Shown piece by piece: positions 11,691 through 22,239 of a stretch of 64,000 nucleotides of DNA. The position numbers and the translations under genes are program-made. Under the pieces are notes generated by a model, which worked only from the letters and a program-made list of their open reading frames with translations, ran no database searches and was not told the DNA's origin. The DNA is from Stagonosporopsis chrysanthemi (lineage: Eukaryota > Ascomycota > Dothideomycetes > Pleosporales > Didymellaceae): the NCBI GenBank assembly GCA_022560025.1, contig JAFISE010000004.1:186001-250000 (forward strand), in the 5' to 3' direction. Position 1 is the first letter of the stretch. Each line of letters begins with the position of its first letter.

Positions 11691-13145
11691 GCAAAAATTG
11701 CTGCACGCAGCATGCATCCCAAGCTACCGTACGCACAGAGTGAGCACTGCGTCGTATCTACCCACCCCTCCTAGCCCGAACGCATCATCTCTTCTCCTCC
11801 CTCTATCTCTTCCCCCCTCCGATCCGCCAGCCTGCGCTAGGTACCCCGCTGCTGCGGCGGCGGTGGTGCAGCTGACGCCGATTTGTCGCAGGTAGATTGG
11901 GGGCGATCACGCCATGCTGCTCTGGCTATAGGTACTACTCCGGGAACTGTGGGACTACTTGTCGGTTGAGTTGTGGTGTTGTATTGTACCGAGCGAGGGA
12001 GGAGCCGCGCGCGCAGGGCGGTTCCTGGGCGGCGATCTTGTCGGGCCGTGGAGGGGGTTACTTGGATTGGGATTGGGGGTATGTGGTGTATGTAGGGGAA
12101 GTGCTTTGCATGCTACAGTGTGACTGCATGTGTATACAGTAGAGGGTTTGGGGAGGGGGATGGGACGGTTGGTGCTTGTGCTTTGTTGTACGGCGTTGCG
12201 GATTGGGAGGATGGGCGGTTCGGGCGATTACCGGTAGGTCGACGCGCTCTTCATGGTGCTGAGGAGGTTCCTCGCGTCAGGCTTCATCTCAGGTTGTCGG
12301 GCAGCTCAAGGCATGGTATTATCTTAGCGCCTGAGGCCTCCTTGCGCAAGACTCGTGCAGAGGTCCATCTCCCCTCAGCACTCTTTATCTCGCGTGAGGT
12401 GTTGGCAAACAGGCGCCCTATCATGCTGACAGCCGTTGAAACCAACGAGCGTCCACACACCGTACGAGCGCTACCAGTGCTGGTATGAGGGTGCTAATGT
12501 CGCGCTGCGAAGTCATGTTATGCATGGTTTGCCAAGGCCGAACGGGGGTTCCACTTCGTCAACGTCACACAGACTGGAGTGTTTCAGCGTCTCACACAGA
12601 TAGGATGTTGCGTCTGCGGTCTCTCTGCGGACCACTTTGAGGAGGTCCTAAGTACGGGCAAGTACAGCGAGCACGCCGAAAGGAGTCCTGCTGCGCGGAG
12701 GCAAAGCTGCTCGGAGATGCAAGGTGGGTGTTGGGATCTCGGAGCTCAAGGGAGCTTGCCCGCATCAGGCGAACCCGTTGGCAGCTACAGCTCGCTGGAG
12801 TGTTTCAGATTCTGACACGGACGCCAACCATGCTTCCGCGTATCGCTCCAACCAGGCTGCCCCTCTAAATGACGCTCGCTTGCTCCTCGCTGCACTGTCG
12901 ACCTTCCTGAACATGCACGCTTGGGCAAGCCGTGTCCGCTCGCGCTAGCTCCATCATGGCCGTCTGCCCTTGATGGACGAGCCCTCAAATTACACTGACC
13001 AGAACAGGCCACGATCCGTCTCGCTTTGTCGAGCCACGGGACACACTCCTTGATGGAGATCCTGCTCAAATGTTTAATGTCGTGAAACTTCTCGCGCTCG
13101 GGATTCTACTTCTGAGGCAGCGACCCTCGCCCCTCCTCTACTTGC

Positions 13146-13175
13146 TCTCTGTCTCTCTCGCTCTCTCGCTCTCTC
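13146..13175. repeat. CT-rich tract upstream of the GT23-like gene
   Basis: (TC)n interrupted by CG dinucleotides, about 240 bp before the start codon. Pyrimidine tracts at this distance are common in strongly expressed fungal promoters, but no direct link is shown. Confidence 0.6.
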
Positions 13176-13417
13176 AATGACTCCTGCACTCGCCTGAAGC
13201 CAGACTGAAGCTTGCTTGTCTCTTTTTTCCTCGCTTCGTTATTCATTTCTTACACTCCTTGACCGCAGGCAACTCGACGCCGCCCCGTCCCCTCTTTTCG
13301 GTTACACAGCACCTGCAGGGACAGGTGACGATCCGCAGCACTCATCATCGCACTGCAGCTGCCTGAAGTGCCGACTGATATCATTGCCGGCGAACATCCC
13401 AGATCCCGACCTTCGAC

Positions 13418-15316
13418 ATGCTGAACCAGGCAACACAGAAGTTCTCCAAGATGCATGCTAGACGGAATCCGAATCTGTCTATCCAGTCCACGGCGGCTTA
13501 CAGCCAGCTCACCCCGCCGGTCCTTTCTGCTACCTCTGGTGCTTTCTTGTCTCCTAATCTGGACCGTCGCGGTCTGCTCTCAAGATCGCCGCCTGCGTCG
13601 CCCAGCTTGCCGTCGTTGATTCCTCGCCATGGCAAAAGACAGCCACAGTCCAGCCACAGCCGGTTGATCAAACGTATTCTGATTGGGGGTGTGGCCGTAG
13701 TTCTTCTGCTCTGGCTGATAGTCCGCCAACTGCATGCCTCTGCACAGTCGTCATCCAGCTTCGATGGGGACAATGACGAATGGGAGATGGCAGGGGGCGC
13801 CCAGTTACCCCAGGAGCCTTCGGTTGTTGCCATGGCCGACAACGCAGGGAAAATGAGGTGGACTGTGTCGATTCCGTCGAGCTACGAGTTCCCATTGAAG
13901 CCTGCACAATATCGTGACATATGTCACCAGGCTGTGGAGGTGTCGAGAGACATGCGTCAGGAGGGGCGTGCTTCGTCTGGCTTTGCGAAGCGTATGCTCA
14001 ACTACTACCAGAAAGACCAGTACTATATTGATGTTCAGGAGGCAGAGGAACAAGCACTGTTGCCACCATCCAAGGCAAGTGGGAGGCCTAAGGGCTTTGT
14101 GGAAGATGACATGATTGCGGATGGGTTCTCGACGAACGGACTCAAGGTTTGTGACAAGACTTTGACGTACGTGATGGAGACGGATGATGCTGGGTTTGGT
14201 AGCTCGATGATGCGCTTATGGATGTCGTACGGGTTGGCGAAAGCCGAGAACCGCTCGTTCTTCATCGACGACAGCCGATGGTGAGTGTGAAGCAGTCAAG
14301 CTGATCAACAACGCCTACTAACCTTCACCAGGCCGTACGGCAAATATCTGTCGTACTTCATCAACCCTCCTACAGCAGGATGCCTTCCTCCGCCCAAGTC
14401 CCACATGGTCCCTTGCCCGCACAACGCCCGCCACATCGTCGTCTCCGCCGCCACAGTCCAGTCGACGTTCGGTCACTCGTTCACAGAAGAGTGGGAGGAT
14501 CCCACAAAGATGCGCGTCCAGCGCCAGCACAAGATCTTCAACCTGTTGCGCACCGGCTACGAAGCGCTCTTCAAGCTGCGTACCGACGACGCAAAGTACG
14601 TCCTGAACCGTGCCCTCGAGATCTACGGCGACGTCAAATCCGAGGGCGGCATCAGCATCGGCCTGCACGTCCGCCACGGCGACAAGCACCCGCTTGAATA
14701 CCAGTACCACGAGGACTACATCCCGCTGGACCGCTACACCGACGCCGCGCGCGACATCTACATCGACCTGATCGAGAACGGCGGCCGGAAGTCCAAGAAA
14801 TCTAAGAAACGCTCCCCCGACGCAGGCTCCGCCCTCTTCGCCCGCCACACCACCTCCAAGATGGTCCTCGCGTCCGACGACCCCATCGTCTACGAATCCG
14901 CCGAAGTCGGCCCCAACTCCATCCGGGCACAGGACCGCATTGTGCTGGCGACCCGCGCCGCGCTCGAAGCCGCCCAGGGCAAGAAGAACCCCTGGATTGA
15001 CGAGATTACCGGCTGGGAAGGCGGGTTCTACCGCGACGTATTCTTCAGCCTCGGCCAGCCCGTCGGCAACGCGAATGACATGCAGAAACTGGATAACAGC
15101 AACGTTCCCGAGCAGGCGATGAAGCTGAGGGAACTGGTGGGGCGGGCGTATTTGATGGATCTGGCGGTGCTGAGCAAAGCCGATACGATGGTGTGTACGG
15201 TGAGTAGTACGGGGTGTAGGTTGTTGGCGGTCATGATGGGGTGGGAGAAGGCGGTTGTCAAGGGGAATTGGCGGAACATCGATGGGAGTTTTGATTGGAA
15301 GGGGATTGTGTGGTAG
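13418..15316 (+). CDS. Type II membrane glycosyltransferase, GT23 (alpha-1,6-fucosyltransferase)-like
   Basis: Exons 13418-14280 and 14332-15316 are joined across a 51-nt intron (GTGAGT...CCAG), giving 615 aa. Architecture: a Ser/Pro-rich cytosolic head, one hydrophobic anchor at about residues 87-102 (ILIGGVAVVLLLWLIV) and a lumenal catalytic part. Motifs near the centre and C-terminus resemble the FUT8/NodZ fold: LHVRHGDKHP (compare HVRRTDK), MVLASDDPIVYES (compare YLATDDP) and ADTMVCTVSSTGCRL (compare ADFLVCTFSSQVCRV). It probably works in the Golgi, transferring a sugar to glycans or glycoproteins. Whether the donor is GDP-fucose cannot be read from the sequence. An alternative in-frame Met lies 11 codons into the frame. 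Confidence 0.75.
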
Positions 15317-15526
15317 GCAGACGTGTGGTGGATGCGTTTCCTTGCTAGGTTCGAGAACAAGTTATATACCCCGTTCGCTTCACTGTACTTCTTTCGTATA
15401 CTGCTTTCGTGTGTACCTCGAACAGCAAGCACATCACAGCATCTGTTTGAAAGAACCAAACCGAAATAGCCTGCCTACGACATGGTGCTAGCTATCGGGG
15501 CACACCTTCATCCCACTGCTTCGTGC

Positions 15527-16286
15527 TCACCCCTCCTTCTTCCCCCACTTCTTCCGTTCCTCCCTCCACGAAAACTCCTCCTTAAACCCCAACAACCGCC
15601 TCGCCTTCTCATTACTAATCGGCGCCATGACCCCCTTCAACGACCCCTCGTCCACAATCTCACTCTCGGGACAAAAAGTCCTCAACCAATCCACCGTCTG
15701 CGCCCTCCCATCCGGCAGCGTATTCTCATCATTCACCGCATTGAACACCTGATACCCCAAGCCATCGGTGTTGACACAGCAATTGAGGAAATTCCCCAGG
15801 TCGCGCGCGTCAATGTAGCTCCAGCCGTGGACGCCCCAGGCACGCGGGTTCTGTGTGTAGCGCTCCATGGTCGCCTGGTGCGTGTGCGGCGTCACCACCG
15901 CCCCGAACCGCAGGCAGTACATGTCGACGGGCTTGCCGAGTGCCCGGAACCGCTTCTCGAATGACGCTGCCACCCGCTCCATGCACAGCTTCGACGTCGC
16001 GTACACGTCCATTGGCTCGGTGGGGGAGGTTTCCGTCACGGGGAAGTGCGGGAATGAGTGCAGGCCCTCGGCGTAGGTCACGCCGTAGACGGTTATGGAG
16101 GAGGCGAGTAGGATCTTGGGGATGCCGAGTTTGCAGGCGGCTTCTATTATGGCGTAGGAGGAGAGGGTGTTGATGCGGAAGGTTTCGTTGTCGGGGATGC
16201 GGTTTGGTTGCGGGATGCCTTTTGGGAGGGAGGACGCGTTAGTGAGACGTTCTGATGCATGGCTTCTGTGCGGATTCACAGGCTCC

Positions 16287-16355
<69 letters not shown>

Positions 16356-16656
16356 TGAGCGTCTGGGGACAAGGTCTCTACGCACCCGCAAGATGGATAA
16401 CCACATCCGGCGTCCGCAGCGTCTCTGTGAAGGGCTCGCTGATCTGGAAATGGCAGCTCAGCGCGTTGAACGCCTGCGCGCCATCCGTCAAGTCTGCCTT
16501 GAGTGTGTGCACGTTCGGGTTATCAAGCGGCGTCTGATCGACGTTGAGGACCTCATGGCCGTAGCTTAGCAGCTTCTCAATCACGCAGCGGCCCACCACG
16601 CCCGAGCCGCCGGTGACCACTATGCGCTTTTTGGAACCGTTGGAGGGGGCGGACAT
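15527..16656 (-). CDS. NAD(P)-dependent epimerase/dehydratase, extended SDR family
   Basis: Exons 16386-16656 and 15527-16218, joined across a 167-nt intron (donor GTGCGT, acceptor AAAAG), give 320 aa with the junction HLAGIPQPNRIP. The N-terminal dinucleotide motif TGGSGVVG (residues 15-22) and the catalytic Y163-xxx-K167 (YATSK) with an upstream Ser (SSITVYG) mark an extended short-chain dehydrogenase/reductase of the NDP-sugar epimerase type. Family logic gives an NAD(P)-dependent hydride transfer on a sugar or similar substrate; the substrate is not evident. The intron is unusually long for this locus because it contains 33 TG units. The start ATG is preceded by a short gap; the open frame reading HTHTHT is intron read-through. 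Confidence 0.88.
16289..16354. repeat. (TG)33 microsatellite inside the epimerase intron
   Basis: Thirty-three perfect dinucleotide units. On the sense strand it is (CA)n, between the donor and the CT-rich acceptor of the intron. Confidence 0.95.
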
Positions 16657-17034
16657 GGTTATGGGTTTAGGATGCGCAGGGGAGGCTTAAAAGGGGACAT
16701 GGGGCGGTTCAATGCGGCTGCGACCATTCTGGAGTCTTTATACTGGATGCGATACCGCGGGAGCTTTCCCCCGCATTTCATGGAGCTCGGGAGGTCGCGT
16801 CGGCCTTAGCGCCATTGCTGAGTCCCGATGGTATCCCGATGGCATCGGCCTGCCGCCGAACATTGCCATGCATGCGTATAGCTTGCCAAGAAGGATGATG
16901 TGCGTTCGAGATTGATGATCATTCCATTCGAGTGTACATTTGTTCATGTCTATCGTTCAGCCGTTTAGGCTCGAGGGCCGCCTAGCCCGGGGTTCTTGGT
17001 CATCTCCACGCAGCCTCACCCGTTCGATCCGTCC
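16657..17034. other. 378-bp spacer upstream of the epimerase and downstream of PRE4
   Basis: Holds the presumed promoter of the epimerase (minus strand) and the PRE4 3' region. No gene or RNA was recognised. Confidence 0.5.
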
Positions 17035-17924
17035 TTACGCCGTTTGGGTGCCGTAGCCCCGGATCCTCTCTGCAAACGCCCAGCTCTGGTTCTCCAGCTT
17101 GACGTCCTCGTTCAGGTCAACGCCGTCCTTGGTGATAACGGCGATGGAGTACCTGTCCATACTCCTTGCGTCTCTGTAGAAGAGGACCTTCATGCACTCC
17201 TTGACCTTCTCTACTGCCTGCTCCTTAGTCACGTTCTCTACTGCTGCCTCATCAGGCAGTATTGTGCGCATGATTGGCTGTGCAAGATGTGCTCCGAAGC
17301 CTGTAGCGATCGACGGTGAAGAGAATGTGGTACCGAGAAGATCTGCGCTCGCGAGGAACGGCTTGCCCTCGCCATCCAGACCTGCGATCAAGAGGTGGTT
17401 CCACAGGGGGTCGAACTTCGATCGGCGGTTGTACATGACCTTGGCGAGGTACGTGTGGAGGTTCTTGGCGTTCAGGTTGTCGTCGGTCGAGGCGTAGTTC
17501 TCACGGATATCGAGAGAGTTGAGGAGTCGGTCGAGGTACTGCATGTCCGAGACGTCGCCGCCGAAGCCAACGACTACTTCGTCATTGAACTTTCGTAGTC
17601 GCTTGACGTCAGTGAAGCGCGCGAGCGATCCGTATGAAGCTGTGGTAGAAGGTCAGTATACAAGCAGTCTGTCTCCCACGACAGGCGATGTCATACCAAG
17701 GTTATCTGCCGCAATGACCACGCCATCCTTGAACTTTGCCGCCAGCACCGAGGTACCGGTCACGATGGGTGCCTGTGAGTGCTGGGTAGGGCCGGCCATC
17801 TGGAAATGTGAAGCATCGTAGGCGCCGTAGACATCATCTCTGGGCTGTGTTGACGTTAGTAAGGTGGTGTTTGTAGCGCGGGGAGGCGTCTTACACGGCC
17901 CCAAGCCTGCGGAAGGTGGTTCAT
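17035..17924 (-). CDS. PRE4: 20S proteasome beta-7 subunit Pre4 (human PSMB4 type)
   Basis: Non-catalytic beta subunit of the 20S core particle. Three exons: 17895-17924 (only 30 nt), 17697-17844 and 17035-17639, with introns of 50 and 57 nt. The tiny first exon is needed to reach an ATG; the join gives MNHLPQAWGR-PRDDVYGAYD. The product is 260 aa, the usual length. Family features: the PIVTGTSVLAAKFKDG processing region, ADNLASYGSLARF, YNRRSKFDPLWN, ATGFGAHLAQP, and the C-terminal RGYGTQ tail known from yeast Pre4. It is divergent from the HCNGP-type gene across about 205 bp. The label follows yeast naming; other schemes call this beta-4. Confidence 0.95.
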
Positions 17925-18129
17925 CGTGAGGCTGTTGGTGTAGAGAGTTTAGTAGTGGTTCGGACTGTATTGATCTGGCGTGAACGGCGTCGATGAGCGG
18001 GAAGGCGGCGTTTGGAGGTGAGTGGTTGATGGCGCAGGCAGCTCACACCTACGACTTGGCTAGCTGGAGCTCGGACCACATTACATACGACGAGTTCCCG
18101 CGGCCACTCTTTCACCGCAGACAGACGCA
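17925..18129. promoter_or_regulatory. Shared divergent promoter of PRE4 and the HCNGP-type gene
   Basis: Only 205 bp separate the two divergent start codons, so both promoters must lie here. I saw no TATA box and no clear copy of the yeast proteasome element GGTGGCAAA. Confidence 0.5.
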
Positions 18130-18936
18130 ATGCTGGGAGTCAATTATGAAAGTAGTGACGAGGAAGAAGTGCTCCCAGCGACAACAGCTAAGGTGAGTCC
18201 TGCGCATTTGCACACGAGGACTCCGATAGCTACTAATATTGAGTTGGCAAATGTTCCTGTAACGGCTGCACCTGCGCCTGAGGTCATCCCTCAGCCAGCT
18301 CCTCGACAAGTCACCCCGCCGTCGACCGCTCCAGTCAGTGGACCCTCGCAAGGTCCGACTGTGTCGCCGCCTCCGCCAAACAACGATATCGACGATGCGG
18401 TCGCTCCTGGATCACCATACACATCAAGCAGAGTCATCATTCAGAATCTGACACTGCCAATTGTGCCTAATTTCGCTATACCACCTTCACCGCCAGGGTC
18501 GCCGCCGCAACGAGCGACGAAGAAGTTTGCTCAATTTCTTGAGCTGAAGAAGAAGGGTCAGCACTTCAATCAGCGACTTGAGAACTCCTCGGTGCTGCGC
18601 GACCCAGGTCACTTGCAAAAGCTCATGGACTTTGCTGGGATTAGTGAAGAGGACCAGTACGCTTCCACACTACCCGAAGGCCTTGCTGTTCCCGCGGTGT
18701 TTCCTCCGTGGGCATACGTAGAAGAGCTACGTACGTTACAGAAGAAGATCTTGAAGGCAAGGGAACAGGAGAAGCCTAGGACACCAAGGGAGGCTATTGA
18801 TTTCGTGTCTGCCGGCAGGTCTGGCACAGCGAGCCGCACAAGTACGCCGTCAGGCAAAACATCCACGTCGCAGGGCACTGGCAAGAGGAAGGAGCTAGAA
18901 CACCGGAGTCGCGAAGTGTCGCCGAAGAGACGTTGA
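18130..18936 (+). CDS. HCNGP-domain protein (SAP30-binding-protein type, splicing-related)
   Basis: Read as one frame, the product is 268 aa. The N-terminus MLGVNYESSDEEE and the central block (KFAQFLELKKKGQHFNQRL... through LQKLMDFAGI and YASTLPEGL) match the HCNGP-like family, whose human member SAP30BP works in splicing of short introns and in transcriptional repression. The C-terminal third is basic and Ser/Thr-rich, ending SPKRR. A possible in-frame 51-nt intron lies at 18193-18243 (donor GTGAGT, branch-like TACTAAT), but its acceptor would be the rare GAG; removing it would give 251 aa. The segment it covers is poorly conserved, so either model is possible. The nucleus is the likely location. 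Confidence 0.8.
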   Translation: MLGVNYESSDEEEVLPATTAKVSPAHLHTRTPIATNIELANVPVTAAPAPEVIPQPAPRQVTPPSTAPVSGPSQGPTVSPPPPNNDIDDAVAPGSPYTSSRVIIQNLTLPIVPNFAIPPSPPGSPPQRATKKFAQFLELKKKGQHFNQRLENSSVLRDPGHLQKLMDFAGISEEDQYASTLPEGLAVPAVFPPWAYVEELRTLQKKILKAREQEKPRTPREAIDFVSAGRSGTASRTSTPSGKTSTSQGTGKRKELEHRSREVSPKRR

Positions 18937-20053
18937 ATCGTTTCAGCATACTTTCTCTCGTGTCTTGGTTCGCACGTATGCGACGTCCGCTTTACTGTCA
19001 GAACTTTGCTGCTTGACCGGTACCAACTGTGCAGCCTTTGACCTACCGGCAAAATGTCTAGATGCTCTCAGACACGCTCCGAGACGTAGCCTTGGCGGAT
19101 TTGCATGTTTTGGGCGATCGGCGCACTGGCGTCATCAGGGTACTTGTCCCTGTCAGGAACATAGCGCGTTCAACGTAATCTAAAGATTCAATCAACACTG
19201 TTTGCAGATATCGTGACAAGTTGAATTGTGAGATGACCATGTGGTGAATCACGAAGACGGCTTGGGTGCTTGGGTGCGTTTCTCTCTCGTACCCGCAACT
19301 CAATGGCTGTCTGTTGAGTCAGGAGAAGCTCGGGAGGTTTTCTGTTCACGGCCGCAGCTCAACAGCTCAGCCTAGCTACGAGCTGCTGCAAGGCAGGGCA
19401 CCGAGGCGCAGATTCAAGAACTTCATGACAGCGAAGTCCGGAGGAGCTCGAGCAAGCTGGGGCAAGCATCCTTCGTGCTTCTACGGTGGCCGAAGAAGCT
19501 TTTGGAAGCTCTTGCGTGGGTACCTTTGCTGGCCGCCGCGTCTGGAGGGGCAACCTAAACGATGATCATTGACGTGGAGGCCTCATATCTCAACATTTTC
19601 AGAAAGCGGTCATCGCCGTGACAGCCGCTCCCATGCTTTTGCGATACGATTAATGCACCCTCTTACGACACAGATGCGGCGGGCAGCCAATAGGTCGCAC
19701 GGCGTGGCCAGGTGCGCGGGGCACATCAGCCCCTCCTTCTTCTACTTAAACTGATCATCAACAAAACATTACTGCAACTTTTTCACGTCCGCCTGTAAGT
19801 CAAGCCCTTCATCAGCCTCCCATCCGCGGCCGGCCGTACCATCCCACCCCCGTGCTAGTTTGAGGCTCCGCCGGCCTCTAACAGTCAAGGGCTGGGCGGT
19901 GGTCGAGTGTTTCTTCAGGATCCACCCATCACCGGCCGGCCACCCAAGCTCGGTGGTGTAGGGCTGGACGCGCGCCTATATATACTCGACTGCTGCTCAG
20001 ATCCACACCTGCAATTGACTCTTTACTGATCAATCCAGTACACAAACACAGCC
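18937..20053. other. 1.1 kb spacer including the enolase promoter
   Basis: No convincing gene. The last 300 bp form the enolase promoter, with two GGCCGGCC palindromes (near 19829 and 19935) and the TATA box listed separately. Confidence 0.55.
19977..19984 (+). promoter_or_regulatory. TATA box of the enolase gene
   Basis: TATATATA lies 70 bp upstream of the enolase ATG, followed by a C/T- and CA-rich leader. The position suits a TATA element of a highly expressed glycolytic gene with a leader of a few tens of bases. Confidence 0.75.
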
Positions 20054-21475
20054 ATGACCATCACCAAGATCCACGCCCGCTCCGTCTACGACTCTCGCGT
20101 AAGTTTACACTCTCATCCACTCAGCAGTCGACGGCGAGCTGACCATTTGCAGGGTAACCCCACCGTCGAGGTCGACATCGTCACCGAGACTGGCCTCCAC
20201 CGCGCCATCGTCCCCTCTGGTGCTTCCACCGGCTCCCACGAGGCGTGTGAGCTCCGCGACGGTGACAAGAGCAAGTGGGGCGGCAAGGGTGTCACCAAGG
20301 CCGTCGCCAACGTCAACGAGAAGATTGCCCCTGCTCTGATCAAGGAGAACATCGACGTCAAGGACCAGTCCGCTGTCGATGCTTTCCTCAACAAGCTCGA
20401 TGGCACCAAGAACAAGACTGAGCTCGGTGCCAACGCCATCCTCGGTGTCTCCATGGCCATTGCTAAGGCCGCCGCTGCCGAGAAGGGTGTCCCTCTCTAC
20501 GCTCACATCTCCGACTTGGCTGGCACCAAGAAGCCCTACGTTCTGCCCGTTCCCTTCATGAACGTCCTGAACGGTGGCTCCCACGCTGGTGGCCGCATGG
20601 CTTTCCAGGAGTTCATGATTGTTCCTTCGTACGTCCTCGTAACTGCATACTCAGCACGACACAACTAACATTTGTATAGTGAGGCTCCCACTTTCACCGA
20701 GGCTATGCGCCAGGGTGCCGAAGTCTACCAGAAGCTCAAGACCCTCGCCAAGAAGAAGTACGGCCAGTCTGCCGGCAACGTTGGTGACGAGGGTGGTGTT
20801 GCCCCCGATATTCAGACTCCCGAGGAGGCTCTCGACCTCATTACCGACGCTATCGAGGCTGCTGGTTATACCGGCCAGATCAAGATCGCTATGGATGTCG
20901 CCTCCAGCGAGTTCTACAAGGCCGATGAGAAGAAGTACGACCTCGACTTCAAGAACCCCGAGAGCGACAAGAGCAAGTGGCTCACATACGAGCAGCTCGC
21001 TGAGCTCTACAAGTCCCTCTCCCAGAAGTACCCCATCGTCTCCATTGAGGACCCCTTCGCTGAGGATGACTGGGAGGCCTGGTCCTACTTCTTCAAGACC
21101 TCTGACTTCCAGATTGTCGGTGACGACCTGACAGTCACCAACCCTGAGTTCATCAAGAAGGCCATCGAGCAGAAGTCCTGCAATGCTCTCCTCCTGAAGG
21201 TCAACCAGATCGGTACCATCACTGAGGCTATCCAGGCCGCCAAGGATGCCTTCGGTGCTGACTGGGGCGTCATGGTTTCCCACCGCTCCGGTGAGACTGA
21301 GGATGTCACCATTGCTGACATCGTCGTCGGTCTCCGCGCTGGTCAGATCAAGACTGGTGCTCCTGCCCGTTCTGAGCGTCTTGCCAAGCTCAACCAGATC
21401 CTCCGTATCGAGGAGGAGCTTGGCGACAACGCCATCTACGCTGGCTCCAAGTTCAGGACCTCTGTCAACATCTAA
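20054..21475 (+). CDS. ENO1: Enolase (2-phosphoglycerate dehydratase)
   Basis: Glycolytic and gluconeogenic enzyme converting 2-phosphoglycerate to phosphoenolpyruvate in the cytosol. Exons 20054-20098, 20153-20628 and 20680-21475 (introns of 54 and 51 nt; GTAAGT and GTACGT donors) give 438 aa, the standard fungal length. Intron 1 falls after YDSR, before GNPTVEVD. Visible signatures: SGASTGSHEACELRD loop, VGDEGGVAPDI, IEDPFAEDDW (Mg-binding), the LLKVNQIGT catalytic Lys region, and the SHRSGETED loop. Codon use is strongly C-ending (AAG, GAG, CTC, ATC), as expected for a very highly expressed gene, clearly more so than in neighbouring genes. Intron 1 is a multiple of three, so retention would not shift the frame. 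Confidence 0.98.
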
Positions 21476-22239
21476 GATGTTGTTGCGAGGAAGCGAAAAT
21501 TCACGAAAAGCACTGCAAAGAAGTGCAATGATTATGATATAGCGACGATTTCTATACACAAGATGCAATAAATGCAATCTAATACCAAAGTTCAAACGCA
21601 TCGCTCAAATCTTCTGCTACCCTGTGTCCGCCTCGAACAAAATGATGGAGTCTCCTGTGAGCCACGAAAGCTCACGACCATAGTCTCCCCATACTAAGTT
21701 TAGTGTTGCCTCCTATGGGAACACGGCAGGCTGGTCACCTGACATTAGCTTCCACTGTTTAGATGCGATTATCTAAGCTGCATGTATAAGCAACTTCCGG
21801 GACTGCCCATGTCACGAACCATCCTTCCCGAGGTATGAGGTCAACACCGCTTTTCTGTTCCCGGATCCTGGCGACAACACTGCAGCATCGATGAATCTGC
21901 GGGCGTGCTCGGTTAAGCGTTGAGCATCGTGCGAGAATTTCCGATTGTCAATACATGATGGCTTCCACTATGCGGAAAGGTCCGAGCATATGCAAGCACA
22001 ATGTTATCTTTGTTCTTGTGTTGTTGCAAAGACTCTAAACGTGTGATCGCCCAGTGAGGCAGCTTTGTCTTGTCGCCGCACAATGCCATCCCACTTTACA
22101 AGTACATGGTAACTAACGTCCACTAGATATTTGACTTCTCAAGCCTGTCAACTCAACCGAATTGTTTTGATCACTACCAGTAATTTCTCGTCAGCGAGTT
22201 CACGTAGGTCCATTTACAGAAGATCAACATCACAACGCC
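21476..22239. other. 764-bp spacer after enolase
   Basis: Contains the enolase 3' region (an AATAAA-like CAATAAATG around 21566) and the upstream region of the next gene. No gene seen. Confidence 0.5.

Larger units (their letters stand above)
10285..13417. other. Gene-free 3.1 kb rich in simple repeats
   Basis: No open frame here looks like a protein gene; the longer ones are Pro-, Gly- or Tyr-Leu-Ser-repeat products of microsatellites. The left part holds the kinesin 3' region with T-rich runs (10757-10842). The right part (13090-13290) is CT-rich and is probably the leader of the glycosyltransferase gene. The separate repeats are listed individually. Confidence 0.6.

Noticed and set aside
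11077..11895. 272-codon open frame with long poly-proline
   Set aside because: Made by the TATC, poly(C) and TC repeats; not a protein gene.
15527..16372. Epimerase reading with an HTHTHTHT N-terminus
   Set aside because: This is translation of the intron's CA repeat; the spliced model restores the SDR motif.
17925..18129. Yeast-type proteasome element (GGTGGCAAA) for PRE4
   Set aside because: No clear match was found in this promoter, nor in the RPT4 upstream region.
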